From: Enterococcus saccharolyticus subsp. saccharolyticus
Lineage (GTDB): Bacteria; Bacillota; Bacilli; Lactobacillales; Enterococcaceae
Reading direction: 5' to 3'
Length of the DNA stretch: 64,000 nucleotides
Assembly: GCF_029023825.1 (NCBI RefSeq)
Contig: NZ_CP118957.1
Span: 2,007,794 to 2,071,793 of the forward strand
Part shown: positions 9,426 through 18,216 of the stretch, piece after piece
Layout of the letters: the number at the start of each line of letters is the position of its first letter
Numbering within the stretch: the stretch's first letter is position 1
Position numbers and translations under genes: made by a program
The notes under the pieces: generated by a model
The model's database searches: none
What the model was told of the DNA's origin: nothing
Seen by the model: only the letters and a program-made list of their open reading frames with translations

Positions 9426-9924
9426 CTTTTTGTGCTAATTGTCGGTTTATTTCGGCTTTAATTTTGGCTTCGGGCGCATAGTCCGCTTCCCAATGCTCAG
9501 GTTTCAAGACTTTATTCGTCACTGGATCATAATGAGGCTGCCCATCTGGAAAGAGTTTTCCCATGTTCGCTTGATGCACAATCTCCATGATTGGTTCTGG
9601 ATCAACACCTAATAGAGAAAAAGAACCATACGTAAAATATAAAACATCAATTAATGCATCCACTTGATCAACTAAAGGCTCCACTTGTTTGTCTTTTTTT
9701 AAGACTTTTGCTTTCGCCTGATCGACAGCTTGATGCAAACCATCTACTAATGTCGCAAATGTTTGTGGATGATTGTCACTTGCTGCATATAAAAATTCAA
9801 CCAACTCTTCTGCTTTGAATCCCGCACGATGTAAAGCATCTTCTGTACTAAAAGCAGTCGGTACGTCTGGTTGTCTAGCATCAAATGTACGATGAAATTC
9901 TTCTGTCATTTCAAATGGTTTCAT
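9406..9924 (-). CDS. MazG-like / PRA-PH superfamily nucleotide pyrophosphohydrolase
   Basis: A 172-residue all-alpha protein resembling the MazG/phosphoribosyl-ATP pyrophosphohydrolase superfamily, which hydrolyses nucleoside triphosphates to monophosphate and pyrophosphate. The metal-binding pattern is visible as AEELVEFLYA (about residues 34-43) and VDALIDVLYFTYG, followed by the family tail NMGKLFPDGQPHYDPVTNKV. The true substrate is unknown. It is last in a three-gene operon with a HAD phosphatase and a DUF72 protein, 9 bases after the HAD gene, which suggests nucleotide clean-up. Its end runs into the terminator shared with the aspartokinase gene. Confidence 0.8.
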   Translation of the reverse strand: MKPFEMTEEFHRTFDARQPDVPTAFSTEDALHRAGFKAEELVEFLYAASDNHPQTFATLVDGLHQAVDQAKAKVLKKDKQVEPLVDQVDALIDVLYFTYGSFSLLGVDPEPIMEIVHQANMGKLFPDGQPHYDPVTNKVLKPEHWEADYAPEAKIKAEINRQLAQKENQRPQ

Positions 9925-9933
9925 ATTGTCCTC

Positions 9934-10770
9934 CTAAATCAACTGAAAATGGCGTAACGCTTTTTCAATCCCATCTTCGTTATTACTTGCGGTCACAAAA
10001 TCAGCCGCTTGCTTGGTTTCTTCCATCCCATTTCCCATGGAAACACCGATTCCGACACCTTTAATCATTTCAATATCATTCCAATGATCGCCAAATACCA
10101 TCGCTTCTGATAAGTCAATTCCTTTATGTGCTAAGAAAAATTGGATACCACGTAGTTTCGAACCACCTTTGGGCACAATATCCACCGTATACGGATTGGA
10201 ACGTTGTAAATCACAATGAGGAAAGGCCTGTTGAAATTTTTCGGCTTCATATTCTCCGCTCAACATCACACATTGATAAATCGGTTCGCTCAAAATAGCT
10301 AAGTTGGAATAGCGATTCGAGCGACGATTCGGACTATAACGCTGTAACGCTAATTTCATTCCGCGAATGGGAAACCAACGCGGAACAAAACGAATCATCC
10401 GCCGAACAAAACCCGACTGACCGATACGCATTGTCAAACTGCCTTCCATATGGTGACGACCACCAAGCATCATTTGACGCGAATTTTTATTGGCATAAAG
10501 AATAATCTCATTCAATACCGCTTTTTCAAACGGACGAGCATAAATCGTTTGTTCTTTTGTATAAACCAGTTGACCATTATACGTTACAAACATATCTAAA
10601 TTCAGGTCACGAACGATTCGTTCCACGCTTTCTGGTCCACGTCCTGTCGAAATCCCACAAAGAATTCCTTTTTTTTGCGCTTGCGCAATGGCGCGCTTGG
10701 TACTAGCTAAAATTTTTCCATTCGTAGAAATTAAGGTACCATCAATATCAAAAAATATCGCTTTAATCAT
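9934..10770 (-). CDS. Cof-type HAD phosphatase
   Basis: A haloacid dehalogenase-superfamily phosphatase with a C2-type cap, 278 residues. Motif I is FFDIDGTLIS (nucleophile D8, acid/base D10), motif II is GISTGRG, and the C-terminal metal site is MVFGDHWNDIEMI. The Cof group acts on small phosphorylated metabolites such as sugar phosphates, flavin and PLP precursors; the substrate here cannot be inferred. It lies in the middle of the DUF72/HAD/MazG-like operon with short spacers. Confidence 0.88.
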   Translation of the reverse strand: MIKAIFFDIDGTLISTNGKILASTKRAIAQAQKKGILCGISTGRGPESVERIVRDLNLDMFVTYNGQLVYTKEQTIYARPFEKAVLNEIILYANKNSRQMMLGGRHHMEGSLTMRIGQSGFVRRMIRFVPRWFPIRGMKLALQRYSPNRRSNRYSNLAILSEPIYQCVMLSGEYEAEKFQQAFPHCDLQRSNPYTVDIVPKGGSKLRGIQFFLAHKGIDLSEAMVFGDHWNDIEMIKGVGIGVSMGNGMEETKQAADFVTASNNEDGIEKALRHFQLI

Positions 10771-10788
10771 CTATTCACCTACCTATTC

Positions 10789-11619
10789 TTAAAATAATTC
10801 TAATTGGCTAGGATTTAATTCTTCATAATCTAAGCCTAAGCGACGTTTAAATTGGGTCGCATTTTCTGCTGCATCGCCACCAGCATTGTTGTTAAATATT
10901 ACAGCAATTTCTTTGGTTTTACTCTTTGCGGACTCCACCGCTCGTTGTAATTCAGTCAATTCTTCTTCGTTGTACCGATAATTGGTTCGCACTTTTTGCG
11001 CGTCTGGCCCCGTTGCTGTCCAGCCCATATCATTGCGTCCATGGAAACGGAAAAAGGTAAAGTCTTCATTAGTCACATAGGCATCTAATGGCACAGTGGT
11101 TGACAATTTTTTCGGCTCATCCACAACGACCAATGAGAAACGGTGGTTTTTCATAAAATTACGCGTCCCTTCAAGGTACTTTTCTTCGTACCAACTGCGA
11201 TCGCGAAATTCAATAGCGAGAGGAATATCTTGAAATAATTGACGCAAGATGCGCAAATAATCGACATTTTCTCTCGTACATTTAAACGTAGCTGGAAATT
11301 GTGCCAATAAACAAAATAACCGTCCAGATTCAATCATTGGTGCCATATTGTTTTTTAATTGTTCTGCTAATTCTGTCAACGTTTGTCCTTCTTCTAATTC
11401 TTGATGCTTCGTAAATACTTTTTGGACTTTAACAATAAAACGAAATTGTTCTGGCACTTGTTTCAACCAAGTTTCAATATTGGCACGTGATGGAATAAAG
11501 TAAAACCCCGTATCCATTTCAACTAAAGGAAAATATCCTGCATATTCATAAAGTGTCGTTTCTTTTTTACCAGTTAAATATGTATGTTCTTTAAAACTAG
11601 TACAACCGATGCGAATCAT
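10789..11619 (-). CDS. DUF72 family protein (YecE/YunF-like)
   Basis: A TIM-barrel-like protein of unknown biochemical function, 276 residues. Family hallmarks are the N-terminus IRIGCTSFKEH, the EMDTGFYFIPS segment, FRFIVKVQKVFTKH, a central EFRDRSWY, and the FFRFHGRN block. It is the first gene of a three-gene minus-strand operon (DUF72, HAD phosphatase, MazG-like pyrophosphohydrolase). The ATG at 11619 is preceded by an AGGTGAGA-type site. Confidence 0.85.
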   Translation of the reverse strand: MIRIGCTSFKEHTYLTGKKETTLYEYAGYFPLVEMDTGFYFIPSRANIETWLKQVPEQFRFIVKVQKVFTKHQELEEGQTLTELAEQLKNNMAPMIESGRLFCLLAQFPATFKCTRENVDYLRILRQLFQDIPLAIEFRDRSWYEEKYLEGTRNFMKNHRFSLVVVDEPKKLSTTVPLDAYVTNEDFTFFRFHGRNDMGWTATGPDAQKVRTNYRYNEEELTELQRAVESAKSKTKEIAVIFNNNAGGDAAENATQFKRRLGLDYEELNPSQLELF

Positions 11620-11768
11620 CGTCTCACCTACTTTTTGAGAGTTAAAATAATTATAAAGAGTATTCGTGTATTTCGCAAGATTCGGCGCTTTTCTTCGATG
11701 ATTTTAATTTCTTTTTTTTGGGGTTTGCGATACACTGATTTTGCATGTCAGAAAAGCGAGGTTTTTAG

Positions 11769-12737
11769 ATGAAAAAAATACTTGTTCTCCATACAGGTGG
11801 CACGATTGCCATGAAAGAAGATGCTGTGACAGGTGGTGTCAGTCCAGATGTAGCCAATCCTTTAATGGACGCAACGATTAGCATTCCAACTGATGTCAAA
11901 TTAGTAGTTGAAGATATCTTCAATCTTCCTAGTCCGCATATCACGCCACGTCATATGCTAAAAATAAAAGAACGCATCCAATTTGCAAAATCAGCAGGTA
12001 TCGATAGTATTGTGATTACACATGGTACTGATACCTTAGAAGAAACGGCCTTCTTTTTAGACACAACAATTGGCAACCAACTCCCCATTGTCATCACAGG
12101 GGCGATGCGCTCAAGCAATGAACTTGGGAGCGATGGACTGTATAATTTTGAAAGTGCCATTCGTGTTGCTGCATGTCCAGAAGCGCAAGATAAAGGTGTT
12201 TTAGTCGTGATGAATGATGAAATCCACTCAGCTCGTTACGTCACTAAAACCCATACAACCAATGTTGCCACTTTCCGTACGCCAACTTTAGGTCCTATCG
12301 GCTTAGTTAGCAAGCATCGAATTTTATTTATGCAACAGCTTGTGGAGACCCCTCATTGGGACGTGTCTACTGTCGATGGATTAATCCCGATTGTGAAAGC
12401 ATATGCGGGCATGCATGGCGATTTATTTGAAGCATTGGTTCAAACAGAAATTGATGGTTTGGTCATTGAAGCGCTCGGTGCGGGAAATTTACCACCAGAA
12501 ACATTGGCTCCCCTCCAAAAAATGCTAGACAAACAAATCCCGGTGGTTTTAGTGTCTCGTTGTTTTAACGGTATTGCTGAGCCAGTTTATGACTATCAAG
12601 GTGGCGGTAGCGAGTTACAAAAGATGGGGGTTATCTTTTGTAACAGTATTAATAGTCAAAAAGCACGCATCAAATTACTAATTGCGAAAAATTGTCCGCT
12701 TTCGCCAGAAGAGCTCAGCTATTTCATGGAAAACTAA
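11769..12737 (+). CDS. ansA: L-asparaginase, type I (cytoplasmic)
   Basis: Hydrolyses asparagine to aspartate and ammonia. The 322-residue protein shows both catalytic threonine motifs: VLHTGGTIA near the N-terminus and ITHGTDTLEETAFFLD around residues 82-97. There is no signal peptide, consistent with the type I enzyme. It is monocistronic, followed by a strong hairpin at 12738-12784; the promoter region upstream is AT-rich without a clear -35 box. Confidence 0.94.
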   Translation: MKKILVLHTGGTIAMKEDAVTGGVSPDVANPLMDATISIPTDVKLVVEDIFNLPSPHITPRHMLKIKERIQFAKSAGIDSIVITHGTDTLEETAFFLDTTIGNQLPIVITGAMRSSNELGSDGLYNFESAIRVAACPEAQDKGVLVVMNDEIHSARYVTKTHTTNVATFRTPTLGPIGLVSKHRILFMQQLVETPHWDVSTVDGLIPIVKAYAGMHGDLFEALVQTEIDGLVIEALGAGNLPPETLAPLQKMLDKQIPVVLVSRCFNGIAEPVYDYQGGGSELQKMGVIFCNSINSQKARIKLLIAKNCPLSPEELSYFMEN

Positions 12738-12784
12738 AAATAACCGATAGAGAGTGAATGAACACTTTCTCTATCGGTTATTTT
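12738..12784. terminator. Bidirectional terminator after ansA
   Basis: A long hairpin, AAATAACCGATAGAGA paired with TCTCTATCGGTTATTT, with A and T tracts on either side. It serves ansA and possibly the convergent thioesterase gene. Confidence 0.85.
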
Positions 12785-12814
12785 GCTATTCTTAAAGCGA
12801 ATCACTGCTTCTTT

Positions 12815-13552
12815 TTACTTTTTCTCTTGCCATTCAATGAGGGCTTCACAATAAGTCTGTTCGCCAATCCGAATTTCATGGCGTGTTTGCAATGTTTCTG
12901 CTTGAATTATTTCATAATGACTGTCGATTTCATTGCCATATTCGACTTCTTTATCAAAACGAATATTCATATATGCGGGTACATGCTTGGTTAGAAAATC
13001 ATACCCTAATACATCCATCATCCAGTTAAAATAAATGGAATTATTGACATGTTGATTGCCATCAATATCATAGAAACGGACACGGAACGGAAGACTCGTT
13101 CCATTTTTGACTTTTTCAATTTTAGGATACCGTTTAATTTTGGTAATTTTCTCACTTTCATAAGGTGCAATAATTTCATTTGGCACGCTACTCATTTTTC
13201 TAGTTTCTACATTCATTAATGCAAAAATGGTTTCAATGCGCACCAATTCTTCCCCGGCTTGCGTGGTTATCCAGAAATGACGGTAACAAAAATATTTATT
13301 GTATTCTTGTGCTTGTGTTGTCACGTAAACAGTTTCGCCTGCTTTGGGCAATCGCTGCATAAATAATTGATAATTGGTGACAATCCAAGTTAAACCAAAT
13401 TGTTGGACGAAATCGGCCCCTCTGTTTAATTGATTGCTTTGTTCTTCTGACACTTGAATGGCGACTGCAATCATTGTCGCTAGTTTCATTGTACCATTCA
13501 CATCGCATTCATATGCTGTCACTTCATGCGGTGTCGTATATTTTGTTGCCAA
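12815..13552 (-). CDS. Acyl-ACP thioesterase
   Basis: Releases fatty acids from acyl carrier protein. The 245-residue protein has two hotdog repeats: YECDVNGTMKLATM (residues about 14-27) and RVRFYDIDGNQHVNNSIYFNWMMD (around 155-180), the latter carrying the catalytic Asp-Asn-His pattern of FatA/FatB-like enzymes. The best start is TTG 13552, 7 bases after AAGGGGG; upstream in-frame codons have no site and no homology. It is monocistronic, downstream of the tcyP terminator. Confidence 0.88.
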   Translation of the reverse strand: MATKYTTPHEVTAYECDVNGTMKLATMIAVAIQVSEEQSNQLNRGADFVQQFGLTWIVTNYQLFMQRLPKAGETVYVTTQAQEYNKYFCYRHFWITTQAGEELVRIETIFALMNVETRKMSSVPNEIIAPYESEKITKIKRYPKIEKVKNGTSLPFRVRFYDIDGNQHVNNSIYFNWMMDVLGYDFLTKHVPAYMNIRFDKEVEYGNEIDSHYEIIQAETLQTRHEIRIGEQTYCEALIEWQEKK

Positions 13553-13591
13553 ATAAATTCCCCCTTGATCTATCTCAAGTATAACAAAAAA

Positions 13592-13619
13592 AAAAGAAGA
13601 GCACACGCACTCTTCTTTT
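13592..13619 (-). terminator. Terminator after tcyP
   Basis: AAAAGAAGAG and CTCTTCTTTT arms with an 8-base loop; the minus-strand T tract continues into 13581-13591. Confidence 0.85.
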
Positions 13620-15009
13620 ATTCGTTTCCGCTAATTACAGCGCTCGGATCGTTTAATACCTCACGATTTAATTCATTAATTCGAGAACTTGTCACGACAC
13701 CAGCGACCATACTATCACTTACATTCACTAGCGTACGTGCCATGTCAATTAATGGTTCCACAGAGATTACCAAACCAACAATGGCAACTGGTAAGTTCAT
13801 TGAACCTAACACGATTAATGAGGCAAATGTTGCACCACCACCAACACCAGCAACGCCAAATGAGCTAATAGTCACAATAGCAATTAACATAACAATAAAT
13901 TGCCAGTCGAAAATATTAATACCAACAGTTGGCGCCACCATTGTCGCAAGCATTGCCGGGTAAACACCCGCACAACCATTTTGCCCAATCGAAATCCCAA
14001 AACTTCCCGCAAAATTGGCAGTTGCATCATCGACACCTAATGCACGACGTTGTGTTTCAATATTCATTGGCAAAGTACCGGCACTTGAACGCGAAGTAAA
14101 CGCAAAACTCAAGGCAGGAAAGGCTTTTTTAAAGTAGGTTAGTGGATTCACTTTCACACCTGCTAAAATCAATGCATGCACAACTAACACTAAAATTAAC
14201 GCTGCATACGAAGCAATAATAAATACCCCTAAGTTGACGATTGCTTTAAAATCACTTGTTGCTAAAACATTAGTCATCAATGCAAAAACCCCATATGGTG
14301 TTAAGCGTAGCACTAATGTCACGATACGCATCACAATTTTATATAAGCTTTCCATCAAGTTAAAGAAAAATTCGGCTTCTTTTGGTGCTTTGCGTTTAAT
14401 TCCAAGATACGCCACTCCGACAAAAGCAGAGAAAATAACTACACCAATCGTACTTGTAGCACGTGTTCCTGCTAAGTCTGCGAAGACATTACGAGGAATG
14501 AACGATAAAATTTGTTGAGGAATCGATAAATTTTGAACCTCAGCTTGACGTTGCGTAATTTCTGCAATACGTGCTGTTTCGGCAGCACCTTCTGTGAATG
14601 TCGCTCCATCTAATTGGAAAACCATGACCATCACGATTCCAATTAAAGCCGAAATAGCTGTTGTTCCTAATAACGTTGCTAATACCGTAAAGCTAATTTT
14701 ACCAATCTTGCCGCTTTCTTTCATGCGTGTAAACGCACTAACAATTGAAACAAAAACTAATGGCATAATTAACATTTGTAATAAAGCAACATATCCATTA
14801 CCAACTAATTTAATCCAATCCAATGATTGTGTGACTACTGGGCTTTCCGTTCCCCAGATTAATTGTAACGCACCACCAAAAATAATTCCGGCAAATAAAC
14901 CAGTGAATACTCGAGTTGAGAATTTAACATATTTCTTTTGCATTCGATAAAAAACATACAAAATAGCAGCAAAAATAAGAATAATTAATACTGTGAGCAG
15001 ATTTGTCAT
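13618..15009 (-). CDS. tcyP: L-cystine:cation symporter TcyP
   Basis: A dicarboxylate/amino acid:cation symporter-family transporter of 463 residues, the exact length I recall for Bacillus TcyP, whose start is also closely similar (VFYRMQKKYVKFSTRVF). It has about eight transmembrane helices and the re-entrant motifs SRSSAGTLPMNIETQ and GQNGCAGVYPAM. The usual substrate is L-cystine. GGAGG precedes the ATG. A 124-base leader separates it from its promoter and looks structured, which suggests sulfur- or amino acid-dependent control. Confidence 0.9.
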   Translation of the reverse strand: MTNLLTVLIILIFAAILYVFYRMQKKYVKFSTRVFTGLFAGIIFGGALQLIWGTESPVVTQSLDWIKLVGNGYVALLQMLIMPLVFVSIVSAFTRMKESGKIGKISFTVLATLLGTTAISALIGIVMVMVFQLDGATFTEGAAETARIAEITQRQAEVQNLSIPQQILSFIPRNVFADLAGTRATSTIGVVIFSAFVGVAYLGIKRKAPKEAEFFFNLMESLYKIVMRIVTLVLRLTPYGVFALMTNVLATSDFKAIVNLGVFIIASYAALILVLVVHALILAGVKVNPLTYFKKAFPALSFAFTSRSSAGTLPMNIETQRRALGVDDATANFAGSFGISIGQNGCAGVYPAMLATMVAPTVGINIFDWQFIVMLIAIVTISSFGVAGVGGGATFASLIVLGSMNLPVAIVGLVISVEPLIDMARTLVNVSDSMVAGVVTSSRINELNREVLNDPSAVISGNE

Positions 15010-15133
15010 TTGTGTTCCTCCTTTGTTTTTTCACGCGAAAATGACAAGTCCGTCAACGGAAGTAAAGGTTCCTAGTGACCATTCTCCAACAGTTCACTCT
15101 AATGAAAATACGTGTGAAAGAATCATTAGTGAC
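15010..15133 (-). promoter_or_regulatory. Structured 5' leader of tcyP (candidate regulatory RNA)
   Basis: Between the promoter and the ribosome site the minus strand can form TCACTAATGA/TCATTAGAGTGA (15123-15132 with 15094-15105, one bulge). Part of its 3' arm (AGTGA, 15094-15098) can instead pair with TCACT at 15074-15078. A third stem, TCCG/CGGA (15049-15060), follows. I see no T-box core or known riboswitch consensus. The mutually exclusive pairing is only suggestive. Confidence 0.4.
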
Positions 15134-15139
15134 GTTATT

Positions 15140-15168
15140 ATTATATCGAAGCAAGAAACGATTGTCTA
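15140..15168 (-). promoter_or_regulatory. tcyP promoter
   Basis: TAGACA (15163-15168), a 17-base spacer and a perfect TATAAT (15140-15145) on the minus strand. Confidence 0.75.
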
Positions 15169-15225
15169 ATACATGAACTTGTATTCATATCTTTTCTAGG
15201 TTTCAGCGAAAATAAATCCTTCTAC

Positions 15226-15254
15226 ACAAAAAACAGCCGTTCACACGACTGCTT
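15226..15254 (-). terminator. Terminator after pepC
   Basis: AGCAGTCG pairs with CGGCTGTT (two G-T pairs) around TGTGAA, followed by TTTTTT on the minus strand. Confidence 0.75.
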
Positions 15255-15259
15255 TTCGT

Positions 15260-16588
15260 TTATGCTAAAGCACCCATTGGATCCCATGGTGCCAAAACTG
15301 TTGGTTCAGCTTCAAAAGCGGCTAACTGTTCAGCAGTTAAGAACTCTTTACGTACCACAATTTGATACGTATATTCATCCATCCACGCATCGCTTGCAAC
15401 AAAGAAGCCTTTATCACCGACTTTCTCACCCCAACTGTTTTCGACTTTCCATTTAGTTGATTGACCATCAACTAAATCAACTCCGGTTAAAACCATTGCA
15501 TGGGTCATTAAGCTTTCCCCATAGTCTAATCTTTCAGCTTTGGTCATATCAAAATTGATATCAAATAAATCATTGACATCATACGCATCCAAAGACATAA
15601 TCCCGGTATCACGTGTTGATGATTGCCCCACATCACAACCAAACCACACAGATTCCCCTTGCTCTAATTGGGCGATAGCCAATTTTTTAAAGGTATCCAT
15701 AGCAACATTTAAGTATTTCACTTCTTTACCACCAACTACATTTCCTAACATTTCAACTGTATACGACTGATTGTAGGGTTTATCTGCTGTTGGCGCATTG
15801 ATGATGCTGACATAGTCATCTAAATCAACACCGATATATTTATCGTAGAAGGTTTGTGGTGTTAAACCACGCTCTAAATGATACGCTTGTTCTTCATCAC
15901 GATATTCAAAATCAAAGGTTTCCGGAGGCGTACCAAGAGAAATCGCTAAGAAATTATACACTTCTTGTAACAATTCCGCTTTAACCGTTTGAATTTCTGC
16001 GGGTGTTTTTCCTTCTGCCACCAAGCGACGCAAAACAGTCGCATCTTTGCGTAGTTTTTTATTTAAATAGGTGTTTAATTCACGTGAATTAGACGAATTA
16101 CTGCTTTCTGGCATAGCTGTTTTGGGTACAACGCCATATTTTTGGAAAATGGAAACAATCATATCCCATTGCCCACCGTCTTGTTGAGGTGTTTGCAATA
16201 GAAACGCCACTTTACGACTCGTTAATTCTTGATTCGCTGTTGCTAAAATATTTTCATAAAAATAATTGGCTTTCTCATATTTATCCCAGAAAAACGTATA
16301 ATTTTGAGATAATTCAAAGTCTTTCAACTGAAATTGATTCAACATTTTATGACGAAACGTATTTAATGCCGCAAACATCCAGCAACGACCAGATTGTTTT
16401 TGATTGGCAACTTTCCCAGTTTTCACATCAACAGAAAATACAGGCACATTATTCACTTGTGCACTGACGTTTTCAGCAGACGCACGAATTCCATTTTTGA
16501 CTACCCCACGTTGTAAGGCATTTTGTTTATTATTGTCTTTGAAGTCTGACGCAAATTTTTGCGTCAATTCTTTCGTAATTTCAGACAT
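15260..16588 (-). CDS. pepC: Aminopeptidase C (bleomycin hydrolase family)
   Basis: A cytoplasmic papain-fold cysteine aminopeptidase (C1B) that forms hexameric barrels and trims peptides. The 442-residue protein carries the active-site cysteine in QSGRCWMFAALN (C69), the histidine in LMTHAMVLTGVD and the asparagine in WKVENSWGEKVG. The C-terminus ends in an acidic/aliphatic tail, as expected for self-capping of the active site. It is monocistronic with its own terminator. Confidence 0.96.
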   Translation of the reverse strand: MSEITKELTQKFASDFKDNNKQNALQRGVVKNGIRASAENVSAQVNNVPVFSVDVKTGKVANQKQSGRCWMFAALNTFRHKMLNQFQLKDFELSQNYTFFWDKYEKANYFYENILATANQELTSRKVAFLLQTPQQDGGQWDMIVSIFQKYGVVPKTAMPESSNSSNSRELNTYLNKKLRKDATVLRRLVAEGKTPAEIQTVKAELLQEVYNFLAISLGTPPETFDFEYRDEEQAYHLERGLTPQTFYDKYIGVDLDDYVSIINAPTADKPYNQSYTVEMLGNVVGGKEVKYLNVAMDTFKKLAIAQLEQGESVWFGCDVGQSSTRDTGIMSLDAYDVNDLFDINFDMTKAERLDYGESLMTHAMVLTGVDLVDGQSTKWKVENSWGEKVGDKGFFVASDAWMDEYTYQIVVRKEFLTAEQLAAFEAEPTVLAPWDPMGALA

Positions 16589-16650
16589 AGTAACATCTCC
16601 TTTACTCTACTGTTTATTCTACTCCTCTTATTTTAGAAAAACAACTGATG

Positions 16651-17670
16651 TCATTTGTCTGCTTTTTTACGATGCGTGCCTAATAACCATTGTTCGATTC
16701 CTGCATAAGCTTCTCCGACTGCTTTACTCGCTAGTAGATAGGTTAAAGCAATACTCACTAGGAAAATCAGGACTAAGGTCAAGCCATTTAATGGAATCAC
16801 ATCACCTGAGATACCACGGACACCTTTGACAATGAAACCATGTAACAGATAAGCGACCATCGTATATTTTCCACACGAGGTATAAAATTTTTCTTTTGTC
16901 GGAACACATGCAAAAAAGGCTAATATGCCGACACATCCTAAAATCAACGTCACAATTCGCACCATTGCCCCCCATTCAGGAAAGTTTAAAAAATCTTCAT
17001 AGGGTTTAGAACCAAAGAAAATATACTTGTTGACGGGACCAATCCAATGAATTAATCCATAGATAGCCGCAAAGATGACCATCAACCATTGACGATTTTT
17101 CATGTTTTCAAAACGTTCGACACTTTCTTTTTGCAAGTAATACCCCATCACGAAAAATGGTAGAAAGACGACGGTTCGTTGTAAGGTCAATTCTCTACCA
17201 ATAAAAGGTAAATATCCCACCAATAGACTAAGTAACACACTCACTGTAATTCCCATTTTAGGGGAGACTTTTTGGAAAAAATACAACGAAATTTGCCAAA
17301 AAAAGGAACTAACTAAAAACCATAAAGACCAATTGGGTACATGCAATTGAAACGAAAACGAATCATTGGTACCAATCAACCAATAAAATAAAGAATAGAG
17401 CCATTGAAAAATAATGTACGGCAAAATAAATTTTTGAAAACTAATGCGAATCTGTTGTCCCTTTTTGTAATCAAATGATTTCGCAAAGTATCCTGAGATA
17501 AAAATAAATGCCGGCATATGAAATGTATAAATCGTAAAATACAAATCATTGCTCCATTTTGCTTCAGCGATAAACGGTTGTAATAAATGACCGAATACCA
17601 CTAAAATCATTAATAAAAATTTAGCATTGTCAAAAAAAGGATCTCTTCTTTTTATTTGCACACATGCCAC
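16651..17670 (-). CDS. Membrane acyltransferase family 3 protein
   Basis: An integral membrane O-acyltransferase (Acyl_transf_3/OafA-YrhL type) of 339 residues with about ten hydrophobic helices. Family signatures are the N-terminal FFDNAKFLLMILVVFGHLLQP (catalytic His in the first helix) and FTIYTFHMPAFIFISGYFAK. Relatives acetylate or succinylate cell-surface sugars, but the acceptor is unknown here. Neighbouring genes give no hint: it stands alone between pepC and the divergent GntR operon. Confidence 0.85.
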   Translation of the reverse strand: MACVQIKRRDPFFDNAKFLLMILVVFGHLLQPFIAEAKWSNDLYFTIYTFHMPAFIFISGYFAKSFDYKKGQQIRISFQKFILPYIIFQWLYSLFYWLIGTNDSFSFQLHVPNWSLWFLVSSFFWQISLYFFQKVSPKMGITVSVLLSLLVGYLPFIGRELTLQRTVVFLPFFVMGYYLQKESVERFENMKNRQWLMVIFAAIYGLIHWIGPVNKYIFFGSKPYEDFLNFPEWGAMVRIVTLILGCVGILAFFACVPTKEKFYTSCGKYTMVAYLLHGFIVKGVRGISGDVIPLNGLTLVLIFLVSIALTYLLASKAVGEAYAGIEQWLLGTHRKKADK

Positions 17671-17790
17671 CTACCTTTACAAAAAACCTTTCCTTTTCTC
17701 TAGTATACAGGATAAATGTTGCAACTTTATTGCAATTGTTCAAAAGAACATAACAATTTTTGCAAGGAAGATTCATTGCTTTTATATCAT

Positions 17791-17813
17791 TTGTATTATA
17801 TCATGTAATACAA
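17791..17813 (+). promoter_or_regulatory. Putative operator of the GntR/YtrA-type regulator
   Basis: A perfect inverted repeat, TTGTATTA and TAATACAA with a 7-base centre, lies just before the regulator's ribosome site. This placement is typical of autoregulated YtrA-family loci. Confidence 0.7.
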
Positions 17814-17826
17814 AGAGGTGAAGAAA

Positions 17827-18216
17827 ATGATTTTAGAAATCGATCCATTAGGCGAAGAACCCATTTACAAACAATTGCGTGATCAAATTATTTTAGGCAT
17901 TGCTCAGCACCAATTGAAGGCTGGTGATTTATTGCCTTCTGTCCGCATGTTAGCCGATGAATTAGGGGTTAACCCGATGACTGTCTCTAAAGCGTATAAC
18001 TTGTTAAAAGAAGAAGGGTATTTAATTACTGATCGTCGGAACGGGACAATTGTCACCCAACGTAGTGAGTTTGATACATCCGCTAAAAAAACCTATGACC
18101 ATCGCTTAGCATTGTTGTTAGCAGAAGGCTTTCTCCACCAGCAATCCAAAGAAACCATTTTACAAGATGTCGAAACCTATCTCAATACTTATTCCAAAGG
18201 ACGTGAAGAATCGTGA
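17827..18216 (+). CDS. GntR-family transcriptional regulator, YtrA subfamily
   Basis: A 129-residue DNA-binding repressor. The N-terminal winged helix is clear (EPIYKQLRDQIILGI, LLPSVRMLADELGVNPMTVSKAYNLL, GYLITDRRNGTIV), followed by a short helical tail instead of a ligand-binding domain, which defines the YtrA subfamily. Start ATG 17827 follows AGAGGTG by 6 bases; the in-frame GTG at 17818 overlaps that site. Its stop overlaps the next start as GTGA, so the two genes are coupled. YtrA-type regulators usually control an adjacent membrane transporter and respond to envelope stress. Confidence 0.9.
   Translation: MILEIDPLGEEPIYKQLRDQIILGIAQHQLKAGDLLPSVRMLADELGVNPMTVSKAYNLLKEEGYLITDRRNGTIVTQRSEFDTSAKKTYDHRLALLLAEGFLHQQSKETILQDVETYLNTYSKGREES

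Noticed and set aside
17818-17826. GTG start for the GntR regulator
   Set aside because: It overlaps the ribosome site AGAGG; ATG 17827 has correct spacing.
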